DNA of 64,000 bases from Roseovarius amoyensis (GCF_003260265.1 NZ_QITQ01000003.1:1-64000), one strand, 5' to 3'; positions 24,549 through 34,187 are shown, counted from the stretch's first letter. Numbers and translations: made by a program. Notes: generated from the sequence alone by a model not told the origin.

Positions 24549-27047
24549 TCAGCCCCTGGGCATCTTCAGCACCACGGTGCGGCCGCGCTTGACATAGTGC
24601 AGTTCGTCATCGCCGATCGCCGCTACCTGGCCGCCGTCTAGCCGGTCGCCGACCTCGACCTTGCGATAGCGGCCATTGGCCATCCGCACCAGTGCGCGGC
24701 GGTCGCCAGGGCTGCCATAGACGCCGATCAGGTTGACCTTGCGCAGCGAGATCTGGTTGGTCTCGGTTGCGGCACGGGCGACCGAGGCCGTGCTGGGAAT
24801 GGGGACCGACATCTGTTGATCGGCATGCACGGGCTCTGCCGTGGCCTGGCGGACCTGCTCGACACGGGCGGCAAAGTTTGCCGGGCGCAGACGCGGGCGC
24901 AGCGACGTGGCCGAGGATTCCTCGGTCGCCTCGCGCAGGGCGCGTTCTATATCGTCCTGCGGATCGGGGGGCGTTGCCTCGTCATTGGCTTCGGTCTCGG
25001 CCGCGGTTTCGGCGTCATCTTCGCGCGCGGCCAGCGATGCGGGGCGCAGCCGGGGCCGGATTTCGGGGGCTTCGGGTGCGGCGGTGGCAGGATCGTCCAG
25101 AACCACCGCGCTGGCGCGCGGCGGGGTCGGCGGCGGCGTGATCGGCGGTGCGCCGGCAATGACGGTGATGCCGTCGGGGGTGACAACGCCATCGGGCGTG
25201 GCGGCGATGAAGCCGCGTTCGTCAAGGTCGAACCGCGCCTGCGCCGGCGGCGGTGTGCCGGGTGAGGGCGGCAGGGGTGAGGGCGTCAGCGCGTCGGCCC
25301 CGGGCACGGCCGAAAGCGCTGCAAAGCGCGGCTGGTCGTCAGGCTGGGTGCGATAGAGGTCGCGGCGCGAGGTGGTGCCGGGGGCCTCGGGCGGGTCGGG
25401 CGCCAGTTGCCAGATGCCGGTTGCGGCATAGCGCGCGCGCACCTCGTCGGCGGGCAGTTCATCGGTTACCGCTTCGGCGCGGGGGCGTGGCTGGGGCCGC
25501 GTGGCCGCGGGCGCGCTGCTTTCCTCTGCCGGCAGGGCGGCAACGGGTTCGTCGGCGGGTGGTTTTTCGTCGGCTGCGGTCTGCACCGGCTCGCTGCTGC
25601 GGAACAACCCGGAAACGCCGTCATCGAGCACCAGCGCCGACCATGCCGCCACGGCCACCAGAAAGAGCAGCAGCAGCGCCGTCAGGATCAGCGCCATATA
25701 GCGCGGCGGGCGGGCGGGGGTATCGTCGCTGCGCCGTGCGCCAAAGACGGTCATGCGCTGCGCTTCGTTCAGCGTACCGGAACTGGCCAGCGGCTGGGGC
25801 TCCGGGGTGGTTACCTGGCTGGCGGGCGGTCGGGGCGCGGTGGTGTCCGGCGCCTTGGTCCGGGCAGGTCCGCGCCGCGACAGGAAGGCGCCGATCGCGG
25901 CCCCGGCGGATTTGCCGGGCTTGTCGCCGGGCGGCGTGGAAGCGGCGGGGGCAGGGGGCCTGACTGACTCGGACGCTGGCTCGGATACTGGCTCGGATAC
26001 TGGCGCGGCGGCGGGTGTCGCTGGTGGCGGCGCCTTGGGGACAGACAGCTTGGGCTGGGTGTCCGAATTCGGCTCCTTGACCGCCGGGGGCGCGGAAAAG
26101 CGCGCCTTGGGCAGTGGAACTTCGCGGCTGGCCCCATCGAGCGGCGGCGGCGCGCGGTGGTCCCGGCTGGTGGCAAAGGCGGCCGCCTTGTCGACGCTGC
26201 CGGCCCCGGCGGCTGCATCGGGTTTTGCCTTGCGTTTCTTCTTGCCGCCACGCCCACGCTTGCCGCCGGCGCCGGGCGCGCCCGCGTCGGGGGCGGTTTC
26301 GCGTTCCGGTGCGTTCGCTGTGTCGGCAGGGGTATCGGCGGGCGGGGGCGGTGTGCTGGCCTTCTCTGGCGTTTCCGCCGCGGGCCCGGTCGGGGCCGGC
26401 GCAGGCGGCGGCGCCGGGGCGGCCACAGCGTCGGCTGCCATGCCGGCAACCGGCCCCGGCGCCGCCTCGGGCGGTACCGGCTCGGGCTCGGGCAGGCGGG
26501 CGGCGCCGATGACGCGGATGATCTCGGTCTCGCGGTCGATCACCTCGTCGGGGCCAAGCACGCGGGCGGCATATTTCGTCTCGCCAAAGAACGGCTCGGC
26601 GGCGAATGCGGCCTCGTCCGGCATGGCGACGAAACACAGCGGGTTGAACTTGTGCTCGGTGGCGAATTCCTCGGCCTCGGCCAGGGTTTCGCGCGCCACC
26701 GCCGCCACATGTACCACGTTGCCGCGCACGGACCAGTCCCATGACAGTTCCCTGAGCGCATAGGGCGTGGCCCCGTCGAGCGCCTCGCGCACCAGCGCCT
26801 CGATCCTCGAGACGCCGCGTTCGGCGGTCTCGAACGCCATGTACTTGATCTGCTCGTCGGGGATGACCAGTTTGGTGCGCAGCCCGGTGGGGTTGAGCGC
26901 GCGTGCCTTCGCGGATAGTTCCGCCAGGTCGGCGGTCAGGTCCGCGGCATCCAGCCGGACCTCGCCCACAAGGTGCCAGCCGCCCTGGACACGGTGCAGC
27001 AGGCCGATCCCGTCGAACGAGAGTGTCAGGGCGAAATTAGGTTTCAT
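24549..27047 (-). CDS. Large single-pass protein: GspL/PilM-like head and GspC/PilP-like tail
   Basis: 832 residues. Residues 1-~170 resemble the cytoplasmic actin-like domain of GspL/PilM proteins (KLVIPDEQIKYMAFET, REALDGATPYALRELSWDW). A ~270-residue Pro/Ala/Lys-rich stretch follows, then one membrane segment at ~449-475 (ALILTALLLLFLVAVAAW), a second low-complexity Pro-rich stretch, and a conserved C-terminal domain at ~765-832 (KVNLIGVYGSPGDRRALVRM, YRKVEVGDRLDGGQVAAIG) that resembles the GspC/PilP HR domain. Such domains normally sit on separate proteins of type II secretion or type IV pilus platforms. No other secretion gene is adjacent. Assignment is by pattern recognition only. Confidence 0.6.
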   Translation of the reverse strand: MKPNFALTLSFDGIGLLHRVQGGWHLVGEVRLDAADLTADLAELSAKARALNPTGLRTKLVIPDEQIKYMAFETAERGVSRIEALVREALDGATPYALRELSWDWSVRGNVVHVAAVARETLAEAEEFATEHKFNPLCFVAMPDEAAFAAEPFFGETKYAARVLGPDEVIDRETEIIRVIGAARLPEPEPVPPEAAPGPVAGMAADAVAAPAPPPAPAPTGPAAETPEKASTPPPPADTPADTANAPERETAPDAGAPGAGGKRGRGGKKKRKAKPDAAAGAGSVDKAAAFATSRDHRAPPPLDGASREVPLPKARFSAPPAVKEPNSDTQPKLSVPKAPPPATPAAAPVSEPVSEPASESVRPPAPAASTPPGDKPGKSAGAAIGAFLSRRGPARTKAPDTTAPRPPASQVTTPEPQPLASSGTLNEAQRMTVFGARRSDDTPARPPRYMALILTALLLLFLVAVAAWSALVLDDGVSGLFRSSEPVQTAADEKPPADEPVAALPAEESSAPAATRPQPRPRAEAVTDELPADEVRARYAATGIWQLAPDPPEAPGTTSRRDLYRTQPDDQPRFAALSAVPGADALTPSPLPPSPGTPPPAQARFDLDERGFIAATPDGVVTPDGITVIAGAPPITPPPTPPRASAVVLDDPATAAPEAPEIRPRLRPASLAAREDDAETAAETEANDEATPPDPQDDIERALREATEESSATSLRPRLRPANFAARVEQVRQATAEPVHADQQMSVPIPSTASVARAATETNQISLRKVNLIGVYGSPGDRRALVRMANGRYRKVEVGDRLDGGQVAAIGDDELHYVKRGRTVVLKMPRG

Positions 27048-27127
27048 CGCTAGGACTTTAGCCCAAGAAGTTCATGACTGTATACCGGTCAGCAATGGAA
27101 CGAGTCCAGTGCGGCAGCGGTGAAAGG

Positions 27128-27173
27128 AAAACCGCGCGCGAATCTGCCGGATGCCGGCAGATGGCGCGCGCGG
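27128..27173 (-). terminator. Intrinsic terminator after the MetY-type gene
   Basis: Read on the minus strand, an outer stem CCGCGCGC/GCGCGCGG and an inner stem ATCTGCCGG/CCGGCAGAT form a long two-part hairpin followed by TTTTCC. It lies nine bases past the end of the aminocarboxypropyltransferase gene and separates it from the large protein gene downstream. Confidence 0.87.
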
Positions 27174-27181
27174 CGTTCTGA

Positions 27182-28477
27182 TCAGCCGGCGGCCTTTTGC
27201 AGCGCCTGGTCGAGATCGGCGATGATGTCCGCGGTATCCTCGATCCCGATCGAGATGCGCACCGTCTCGGGCGCGGCACCCGCCGCGACCAGCTGATCGG
27301 GTTCGAGCTGGCGGTGCGTGGTCGATGCCGGGTGGATCACCAGCGAGCGGGTGTCGCCGAGGTTGGCGACATGGCTGAACAATTCCAGGCTCTCGACGAA
27401 CTTGACGCAGGCGTCATAGCCGCCCTTCAGCGTCACGGTGAACAGCCCGCCCGCGCCCTTGGGGCAGATCCGGGTCATGCGCTCGTGATAGGGCGAGGAT
27501 TTGAGCCCGGCATAGGTGACGCCGGCCACGGCCGGCTGCTGTTCCAGCCAGGCGGCCACCTTTTCGGCATTCTCGCAGTGGCGCTGCATGCGCAATGACA
27601 GCGTCTCGATCCCCATCAGCGTGTAATGCGCTGCCTGCGGGTTCAGGGTCATGCCCAGGTCGCGCAGGCCGATGGCGATACCGTGAAAGGTGAACGCCAG
27701 CGGGCCGAATGTTTCGTGGAACTTGAGCCCGTGATAGGCCGGTTCGGGCTGGCTGAGCGAGGGGAACTTGTCCGAGGCGGACCAGTCGAACGTGCCCGAA
27801 TCGACAACCACGCCGCCGGTGACGGTGCCGTTGCCGGTCAGGAACTTGGTCATCGAATGCACCACCAGCGTGGCGCCGTGTTCGATCGGGCGGCACAGGT
27901 ACGGCGTGGCCGAGGTGTTGTCGACGATCAGCGGGATGCCGGCCTTGTCGGCCACCTTTGCGGCGGCGTCGAGGTCGGTGATATAACCGCCCGGATTGGC
28001 GATGGATTCACAAAAGATCGCGCGCGTATCGTCGTCGATCGCGGCGGCGACGGCATCCATGTCGTCGAAGTCGACGAACCGCGCCTGCCAGCCGAAACGG
28101 CGGATGGTCTGACTGAACTGGGTGATCGAGCCGCCATAAAGCCGCGTCGAGACCACCACGTTCAATCCCGGTCCCATCAGCGGAAAGAGCGCCATGATCT
28201 GCGCCGCGTGGCCCGAGGAACAGCAGACCGCGCCGGCGCCGCCTTCCAGCGTGGCGACGCGTTCCTGCAGCACCGCCACCGTGGGGTTGGTCAGGCGCGA
28301 ATAGATATAGCCCACTTCCTGCAGGTTAAAGAGCGCGGCCGCGTGCTCGGCGTCGCGGAACACATAGGCGGTGGTCTGATAGATCGGCGTCTGCCGCGCG
28401 CCGGTGGCCGGATCGGGGCGGGCGCCTGCATGGATTTGCAGCGTGTCGAAGCCGAATTTGTGCGGTTGGTCGGACAT
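27182..28477 (-). CDS. O-acetylhomoserine aminocarboxypropyltransferase (MetY type)
   Basis: 431 residues, a PLP-dependent Cys/Met-metabolism enzyme. It makes homocysteine (or methionine) from O-acetylhomoserine and sulfide (or methanethiol). PLP lysine is Lys211 in HSMTKFLTGNG, with the cofactor-contacting Asp186 (IVDNTSATP) and YSRLTNPT near residue 59. The start ATG at 28477 follows AGAGG; a longer frame upstream overlaps nothing recognisable. A terminator follows and a palindrome precedes. I looked for a SAM-II riboswitch, common before such genes in this class, and did not find one. Confidence 0.93.
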   Translation of the reverse strand: MSDQPHKFGFDTLQIHAGARPDPATGARQTPIYQTTAYVFRDAEHAAALFNLQEVGYIYSRLTNPTVAVLQERVATLEGGAGAVCCSSGHAAQIMALFPLMGPGLNVVVSTRLYGGSITQFSQTIRRFGWQARFVDFDDMDAVAAAIDDDTRAIFCESIANPGGYITDLDAAAKVADKAGIPLIVDNTSATPYLCRPIEHGATLVVHSMTKFLTGNGTVTGGVVVDSGTFDWSASDKFPSLSQPEPAYHGLKFHETFGPLAFTFHGIAIGLRDLGMTLNPQAAHYTLMGIETLSLRMQRHCENAEKVAAWLEQQPAVAGVTYAGLKSSPYHERMTRICPKGAGGLFTVTLKGGYDACVKFVESLELFSHVANLGDTRSLVIHPASTTHRQLEPDQLVAAGAAPETVRISIGIEDTADIIADLDQALQKAAG

Positions 28478-28532
28478 TGGGATACCTCTGTGACTGCGTT
28501 GCAGACAGGGGTATGCGATGTTGGCTGAGCCG

Positions 28533-28545
28533 ACAACCGGGTTGT
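28533..28545. promoter_or_regulatory. Palindromic operator-like site upstream of the MetY-type gene
   Basis: ACAACC-G-GGTTGT is a perfect inverted repeat with a one-base centre, in the 122-base gap upstream of the gene start. The tight spacing fits a dimeric DNA-binding protein rather than an RNA hairpin. The regulator is unknown. Confidence 0.4.
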
Positions 28546-28599
28546 TGCATTGCGCCGCTCCCGGCACCGCACGCGATGCCGCGCCATACAGCGAGGATT

Positions 28600-29145
28600 T
28601 CAGCTGTCGACCGGGCCCATGCGCTCGGCCCCGGCGGGCAACTTCCGGGTGCTTGCGGCATCGTGCCGGGCGGTTATCGAGAACGAGCCGTCGCTTTCGA
28701 GCACCACAGTTTGTGCAGCCGCCGCCGAGGCAAGCCCGCCCGAGCGCAGGATCGCGTCCAGTTCGGCCTCTGTCACCCGCTCGCGGTGTAGCGTGTCGTG
28801 ACAGACCTCGCCCCGGTAAACCAGAAGCTGCGGCTCGGATCGTACCAAACGCGCGACCCGGCGCGAGCGGACGGAACCGGCGGCGACCACCCATTGCAGG
28901 CCGATGAGCATAAACAGCGCCACCAGCCCTTCGGCAAGGGGCACGGTCTTGGACAGAAGAATGGTCGCGAGGGTGGAGCCAAGCGCCACGGTCACCACCA
29001 GATCGAAGGCATTTAGCTTGGCCAATGTGCGCTTGCCTGAAACCCGCAGCATGGCCACCAGCGCGCCATAAGCCATCGTCCCCACCAGCACGACGCGCAG
29101 AAGGTCGGCCCAGTTGTCGAATAGCATGTTCTCGATCTCAAGCAT
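28600..29145 (-). CDS. DUF421/YetF-type membrane protein
   Basis: 181 residues from the ATG at 29145; an in-frame TTG at 29163 is less likely. Three hydrophobic segments (LLRVVLVGTMAYGALVAML, FDLVVTVALGSTLATILLS, LVALFMLIGLQWVVAAG) precede a soluble DUF421 C-terminal domain (LLVYRGEVCHDTLHRERVTE, ELDAILRSGGL). The function of this family is not well established. It lies upstream of the MetY-type gene on the same strand, 122 bases apart. Confidence 0.85.
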   Translation of the reverse strand: MLEIENMLFDNWADLLRVVLVGTMAYGALVAMLRVSGKRTLAKLNAFDLVVTVALGSTLATILLSKTVPLAEGLVALFMLIGLQWVVAAGSVRSRRVARLVRSEPQLLVYRGEVCHDTLHRERVTEAELDAILRSGGLASAAAAQTVVLESDGSFSITARHDAASTRKLPAGAERMGPVDS

Positions 29146-29183
29146 CTGGTTCCCAACCGCCAAGAGCCCGTTGGGTTCCCCTT

Positions 29184-30188
29184 TCAGCGCATCCAGAATC
29201 CGTTTCGCTTGATGGTGTTGCGGATCGCCTGTTCCTTGCGGGGCAGGTCGTTTCGGTCGAAAAGCGCGCGCACCTTGTGCCCGCGGCCGTGGTAGATCAT
29301 GAATTTCATCGCGTCGTATTCCTTGAGCACCTTCTTGACGCGGTTGGGGGCAGCGACCTGTTCCAGCACCTCGACCGCGCGGTCGGATTCGCGGGCATAA
29401 AGCAGCGGCAGCAGGCGGTAATGGCAGGTTACCTCGCCATCGAGCAGCCCCTCGGGCAGGGTGTCGCGCCCGCCGCCCAGGCTGTGGATGACCAGCGGCA
29501 ACGCCACCTGGTCAAGCCAGGGATCAAGCGACTGGCAGACCAGTTCGGGCGGCGGGTCGTCGCGTATCTCCAGCGCATAGTCCAGGAACCGCCGGCCAAA
29601 GACGCGCGGACAGCGGTAAAAAAAGAAACCGGCGTTGAAATAGAGGTAGCGGCGCCAGAATTCGTCGGGCCATGAGGTGTCGAGAGAGCTTTCGAAATCC
29701 AGACCGAACCTGTCGTAAAGCGATTTCCAAGTTTCGTTGTAGCCGGGGCCGTAAAGCTCGATCTGCGGCCAGGTGCCCTCTCGCCGCATAGACGCGGTTG
29801 GGCGGTCGAAATCGAACGGTACCGACGTGATGTCGCCCAGTACCAGCGTGTCGGTGTCGAAAAAGACGAACGGCTCGCCCTCGGGCAAGGCCATCAGCGC
29901 CTCGATCTTGTTGCCATAAGCGTAGCTTTCACCGAAATGGCGGCTTTCGAACGGCAGGATCTCGGCGCCCAGATCGGCCAGAAGGTCGCGCGTGTCGCGA
30001 CCGCGGATGTCGGGCTTGGATGACCACAGCCGCCCCGGCTGCGGCTCGGCCACGAACAGCCGGCCTGAAAAGAGCGGCGAATTGCGCCTGAGCGAGGCGG
30101 CGAAAAGCACCGCTTCGAACTGCAGCCGCCCGCCTTGTCCGATGACGACGATGTTGAAGGGTTGGTTTTCCCTTGCCTTTGCGGCCAT
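29184..30188 (-). CDS. Glycosyltransferase-like protein with DTD motif
   Basis: 334 residues from the ATG at 30188; the frame is open further upstream but the added residues are low-complexity. The N terminus has a Rossmann-like strand (FNIVVIGQGGRLQFEAVLFA), then NKIEALMALPEGEPFVFFDT with the metal-binding Asp-Thr-Asp at 111-113, as in GT-A type sugar transferases. Substrate unknown. It lies in an envelope-gene neighbourhood, divergent from the secreted protein gene at 30304. Confidence 0.68.
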   Translation of the reverse strand: MAAKARENQPFNIVVIGQGGRLQFEAVLFAASLRRNSPLFSGRLFVAEPQPGRLWSSKPDIRGRDTRDLLADLGAEILPFESRHFGESYAYGNKIEALMALPEGEPFVFFDTDTLVLGDITSVPFDFDRPTASMRREGTWPQIELYGPGYNETWKSLYDRFGLDFESSLDTSWPDEFWRRYLYFNAGFFFYRCPRVFGRRFLDYALEIRDDPPPELVCQSLDPWLDQVALPLVIHSLGGGRDTLPEGLLDGEVTCHYRLLPLLYARESDRAVEVLEQVAAPNRVKKVLKEYDAMKFMIYHGRGHKVRALFDRNDLPRKEQAIRNTIKRNGFWMR

Positions 30189-30303
30189 AGTGAAGAGACC
30201 CTGCGAAACTGCCCGATGCGCGTTACCCGCCGCCACTATAGGTGGCAATGTCGCCGGGCAGAAGGGGGCAGTTGGCGATATCCGCCAAGGGGAGAGGTGC
30301 AAG

Positions 30304-30828
30304 ATGATCGACTGGATGTTCCTGGCGCTTGCAATGGCGGTTTCGGGGGCCGGCGGCGGTGGCGCGGGTGGTGCCAAAAATGCCGATAATGCCGGCGATA
30401 GCGCGGCCGCCCCGACGTCTGCCCAAACGACTGCCCCGGCAACCGGCCTGACGGCCGAGCCGCAAACGCCCACCGGCCAGTTCACCACCGCGACCGAGGT
30501 GCGCCCGATCCTGGATGCGACGCGCGCCAACTGGGTAGCGGTGCGCGAATATGACGGGCGCGACCTGGTCTATGTCACGCATCTCTTCAGTTGGCGCTGC
30601 GGGCTCTATGGGCTGCGCATCTCGGTCAATGGCGGCCCGGCGCAGGACTGGCCGCTGCCGCCCTGCCATACCGGGACCGCCCAACCCAACGCCATCACCG
30701 ACGATGACGGGTTGCCCTATTGGGAATTCCCGCTGGGCCATGTGCAAAGCCTGCTGGTGGAAATCCTTTACGATGACCTGGGAACCGACAGCGTGCGGTT
30801 CGAGCGTGCGCAGGTCTTGATGCCGTGA
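30304..30828 (+). CDS. Exported protein of unknown function
   Basis: 174 residues. The N-terminal hydrophobic segment (MIDWMFLALAMAVSGAGGGG) suggests export, followed by an Ala/Thr-rich spacer and a ~110-residue conserved-looking domain (NWVAVREYDGRDLVYVTHLF, SWRCGLYGLRISVNGG, then YWEFPLGHVQSLLVEILYDD). Two cysteines (one in SWRCGL, one in PPCHTG) could form a disulfide. The start has GGGAGAGG upstream. I recognise it as a type of protein recurrent in Rhodobacterales, with no assigned function. Confidence 0.72.
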   Translation: MIDWMFLALAMAVSGAGGGGAGGAKNADNAGDSAAAPTSAQTTAPATGLTAEPQTPTGQFTTATEVRPILDATRANWVAVREYDGRDLVYVTHLFSWRCGLYGLRISVNGGPAQDWPLPPCHTGTAQPNAITDDDGLPYWEFPLGHVQSLLVEILYDDLGTDSVRFERAQVLMP

Positions 30829-30844
30829 CGGGACATGCTTGCGT

Positions 30845-31879
30845 CTATCGCCCGGCCCAGAGGTCTTCGTAGACGGCGGCGATGCCTTCGGCCTCTTGCC
30901 CGATGCTGAAACGGGTCTCGGCGGCATCGCGCGCGGCGCGGGACATGGCGGCATGGCGGTCTGGGTCAGACAGCAGCGCCGCCAGCGCCCCGGCGGCGTC
31001 GCCTGCCTCGGTTATGATGCCGCAGCGGCCCTGGCTGGCAAAGCTGCGGTAATAGCCCTGGTCGGTGGCGACGAAAGGCACGCCGCTGGCCATCCCTTCG
31101 AGCGGGGCCATGCCGTAACCCTCGTACCGGGGCAGTTGCACCACGCAGGACAGAGCGCGCATCAGCCCCGGCAGCGCATCCGGCGCAATTTCACCCGGGA
31201 AAAGGATGCGGTCGCTCAACCCTGCCTCTTCAATTCGGGCCTTGAGCCGGGCAAGGAATGCGGCATCCGCCCTAGCCGCGCGCCCGATCACCAGCGCCGT
31301 CAGGTCGGGGTGGCCGGGCAAGAGCGCGATCATCGCATCGACAAAGCGGTCGGTGCCCTTTTCGCGGCGAATACGCCCGATGGTGGCGATGCCGTGTTTG
31401 CCCGGATAGCCGGTCGCAGCCCAACTGGCGGCGCGGCTGGCGGCAGGGGTGAACCGGTCGGTGTCGACCCCATGCGGGACCACCGCGCGCACGTTGGGCA
31501 CATATCTCGCTGCCTCTTCGGTGGTGGCAATCACCGCGTCCATGCGCGAAATCAGCCAGCGCGGAAAGGCCGAATGCCGCCGGATCGCGGCCGAGGTAAA
31601 GACCGCGCGCACCGGCATCCGCAGCACATCGCGGGCATAGATCGCGGTGCGCATCTCGGGATTGCGGCGCACATGCCAGATGGTAAAGGGCCGGCCCGGC
31701 GGTGGGGTGCGCGAGGCGCTGATCGCCTGCGCGCGGGTGATCGGGGCAGGGCAGCCGGGCAGGGGATGCCCCGCCAGCGCCAGGTCAAAGCGGTCGACCT
31801 GCCGCCGCACCACAGCCGCCGCCGTGGCCGAAACCCCGGTGAAGTTGGCATTGAAATTGGTGACGATCAGCTCGGGCAT
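30845..31879 (-). CDS. Family 1/4-type glycosyltransferase
   Basis: 344 residues from the ATG at 31879, which lies 13 bases inside the end of waaA. GT-B fold: N-terminal FNANFTGVSATAAAVVRRQ, VVPHGVDTDRF at the domain junction, GRIRREKGTDRFVDA, and the nucleotide-sugar site RYEGYGMAPLEGMASGVPFV with the E-x7-E pattern. Together with waaA on the same strand it probably builds the inner lipopolysaccharide core (inference). Confidence 0.85.
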   Translation of the reverse strand: MPELIVTNFNANFTGVSATAAAVVRRQVDRFDLALAGHPLPGCPAPITRAQAISASRTPPPGRPFTIWHVRRNPEMRTAIYARDVLRMPVRAVFTSAAIRRHSAFPRWLISRMDAVIATTEEAARYVPNVRAVVPHGVDTDRFTPAASRAASWAATGYPGKHGIATIGRIRREKGTDRFVDAMIALLPGHPDLTALVIGRAARADAAFLARLKARIEEAGLSDRILFPGEIAPDALPGLMRALSCVVQLPRYEGYGMAPLEGMASGVPFVATDQGYYRSFASQGRCGIITEAGDAAGALAALLSDPDRHAAMSRAARDAAETRFSIGQEAEGIAAVYEDLWAGR

Positions 31880-33180
31880 GGGGCGGGTGCCTCTTGCGGC
31901 GGCCCAAGCGCCAGTGCCGCGCAAAGTGTATCGGTCAGATCGTCCAGAACGTCCTGTTGGTGCGCGGCAAAGGCGCGGGCGGCGTCGCGCATGGCCGTCA
32001 GCGCCTGCGCATCGGCCAGCAGCTCAGGCACCGCGCGCGCCAGTGACGCCTCGTCCGGGACCTCGCGCGCCGCGCCATTGGCGTCCATCTCGGCGTAGGT
32101 TTCGGCGAAATTGGCGTAAAGCGGCCCGTGCAGGACGGCCGAACCGGCATGCGCGGGCTCATAGGGGTTATGCCCGCCCACGGGCGTGAACGACCCGCAC
32201 AGGCATGTCAGCGGCGCCAGCGCGTACCACAGCCCGGTTTCGCCCAGCGTATCAGCCAGATAGACCTGTGATTCATTGCCGATCTCGTCGCCCCGGCTGC
32301 GGCGGGCACAGGTCAGCCCCGCGCCCCGGATCAGCGTTTCGATGGCATCGGCGCGCTCAGGGTGGCGCGGCACGAGGATCAGCAGCGCACGGGGATCGCC
32401 TTTCAGCACCGCGCCATGCGCCTTGATCACGATCTGGTCCTCGCCCGGATGGGTCGAGGAGGCCAGCCACAACGCCCGGTCGCCGATCTGTGCGCGCATG
32501 CGCTGCAACGCCTGCGTCTCGAATGGCAGCGGTCCCGCCAGCGCCTTGAGGTTCGCGCCCTTTTGCGCCTGCGCCAGCCCCAGCGCGCGCAGATGCGTCT
32601 CGGTCCGGGCGTCTTGACAATGGATCAGCGTGAAATGGTTCAGGATGTAACGCGCCGTGGCTCCAAAGCGTTTCCACCTGCGCGCGGATCTATCTGACAG
32701 GCGGGCGTTGACCAGAGCGATCGGAACGCCGGTGGCGCGGGTTTCGATCAGCATCTGCGGCCAGAGTTCGCTTTCGACAAACACTGCGGCGTCGGGGCGC
32801 CAATGGGACAGAAACCGGCGCAGCGCCGGGCCGGTGTCGAGCGGCGCGAACTGGTGGGTGGTGCGTGGCGGCAGGCGCTCGGCCACGACCCGGGCCGAGG
32901 TCGCCGTGCCAGAGGTGATCAGGAACCCCGCATCGGGCAGCCGCGCGCCCAGCCGTTCGATCAGCCGCAGGACCGACACGCTTTCCCCGACCGAGGCGGC
33001 GTGAAACCAGACCCGCCGCCCGGCGGGGCGGGCGGCGGTGGCGTGGCCCATGCGTTCGCGCCGGCGCGCGGGGGAAACGCCCTGTTCCGCCAGCCGGGCC
33101 GAGACCCGCCGATAGGCGACCGGCGCCAGCAGCCCCGCCGCAACGCGATAAAGCCGCACGGTCAGAGGCATGCCGGGCAT
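31867..33180 (-). CDS. waaA: 3-deoxy-D-manno-octulosonic acid (Kdo) transferase
   Basis: 437 residues, usual length. It adds Kdo to lipid IVA at the inner membrane. Landmarks: an N-terminal membrane-associated segment (LYRVAAGLLAPVAYRR), WFHAASVGESVSVLRLIERL, and the C-terminal donor site GGHNPYEPAHAGSAVLHGP. The start ATG at 33180 overlaps the moaA stop (TGATG). The coupling to moaA is positional and has no evident metabolic logic. Confidence 0.92.
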   Translation of the reverse strand: MPGMPLTVRLYRVAAGLLAPVAYRRVSARLAEQGVSPARRRERMGHATAARPAGRRVWFHAASVGESVSVLRLIERLGARLPDAGFLITSGTATSARVVAERLPPRTTHQFAPLDTGPALRRFLSHWRPDAAVFVESELWPQMLIETRATGVPIALVNARLSDRSARRWKRFGATARYILNHFTLIHCQDARTETHLRALGLAQAQKGANLKALAGPLPFETQALQRMRAQIGDRALWLASSTHPGEDQIVIKAHGAVLKGDPRALLILVPRHPERADAIETLIRGAGLTCARRSRGDEIGNESQVYLADTLGETGLWYALAPLTCLCGSFTPVGGHNPYEPAHAGSAVLHGPLYANFAETYAEMDANGAAREVPDEASLARAVPELLADAQALTAMRDAARAFAAHQQDVLDDLTDTLCAALALGPPQEAPAPCPS

Positions 33181-34187
33181 CAGCCGCCGGTGTGGCTCAT
33201 GTGCCGGGTCATCTGCCCCGCGACGGTCTGGCGCGAATAGTCGAAATCGTGGCCCTTGGGCTTGCGCGCGATGGCGGCGCGGATCGCTGCCTCCAGCGGG
33301 GCATCAGTGCCGGGGTTGTCACGCAGGGGCGCGCGCAGGTCGGCCATGTCTTCTTGCCCCAGGCACATGTACAGCTCGCCGGTGCAGGTCAGCCGCACGC
33401 GGTTGCAGCTTTCGCAGAAATTGTGGCTGAGCGGGGTGATGAACCCGATTTTCTGACCGGTCTCTTCAATACGGACATAGCGCGCTGGCCCGCCTGTGCG
33501 CTCGGCCAGGTCGGTCAGGGTGTGGCGCTCGGCCAGGCGTTCGCGCAGGTCGGTCAGCTTCCAATACTGGTCGAGCCGGTTCTCGTTGCCGATATCGCCC
33601 ATCGGCATGACCTCGATAAAGGTCAGGTCGAGGCCGCGTTCGGCGCACCAGTCGACAAGGGTGAACAGCTCGTCCTCGTTCACGCCCTTCAGCGCCACGG
33701 TGTTGATCTTGACGCGCAGGCCCGCGCGTTGCGCCGCATCGATGCCGTCCATCACCTGGCGCAGGCGGCCCCAGCGGGTGATGCTGGCGAACTTTTCCTC
33801 GTCCAGCGTATCGAGCGAGATATTCACCCGCCGCACGCCGGCGGCATATAGCTGATCGGCAAAGCGCGACAGCTGGCTGCCATTGGTGGTCAGCGTCAAC
33901 TCCTTTAGCGCGCCACTGTCCAGGTGCCGCGTCATGGCGTTGAAGAACGTCATGATCCCCTTGCGCACCAATGGTTCACCGCCCGTGATCCGCAGCTTTT
34001 CGACCCCGAGCCCGATGAAGGTGCTGCACATCCGGTCGAGTTCTTCGAGCGTCAGCAGCTCTTTCTTGGGCAGAAAGGTCATGTTCTCGGCCATGCAGTA
34101 GACACAGCGAAAATCGCAGCGGTCTGTGACCGATACACGCAGATAGGAAATCGCGCGGTGGAAGGGATCGACAAGCGGGTTTGTCAT
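33180..34187 (-). CDS. moaA: GTP 3',8-cyclase, molybdenum cofactor biosynthesis
   Basis: 335 residues from the ATG at 34187; the open frame extends upstream without homology. Radical-SAM motif CDFRCVYC gives Cys24, Cys28 and Cys31. The second cluster is bound by CESC and a later Cys (RLTCTG) near the C terminus. The protein ends in Gly-Gly, which is functionally required in known MoaA. It starts Moco synthesis and so feeds the NasA nitrate reductase encoded earlier. Confidence 0.95.
   Translation of the reverse strand: MTNPLVDPFHRAISYLRVSVTDRCDFRCVYCMAENMTFLPKKELLTLEELDRMCSTFIGLGVEKLRITGGEPLVRKGIMTFFNAMTRHLDSGALKELTLTTNGSQLSRFADQLYAAGVRRVNISLDTLDEEKFASITRWGRLRQVMDGIDAAQRAGLRVKINTVALKGVNEDELFTLVDWCAERGLDLTFIEVMPMGDIGNENRLDQYWKLTDLRERLAERHTLTDLAERTGGPARYVRIEETGQKIGFITPLSHNFCESCNRVRLTCTGELYMCLGQEDMADLRAPLRDNPGTDAPLEAAIRAAIARKPKGHDFDYSRQTVAGQMTRHMSHTGG

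Noticed and set aside
28478..28599. SAM-II riboswitch before the MetY-type gene
   Set aside because: I looked for the characteristic pseudoknot elements and could not find them; only a tight palindrome is present.
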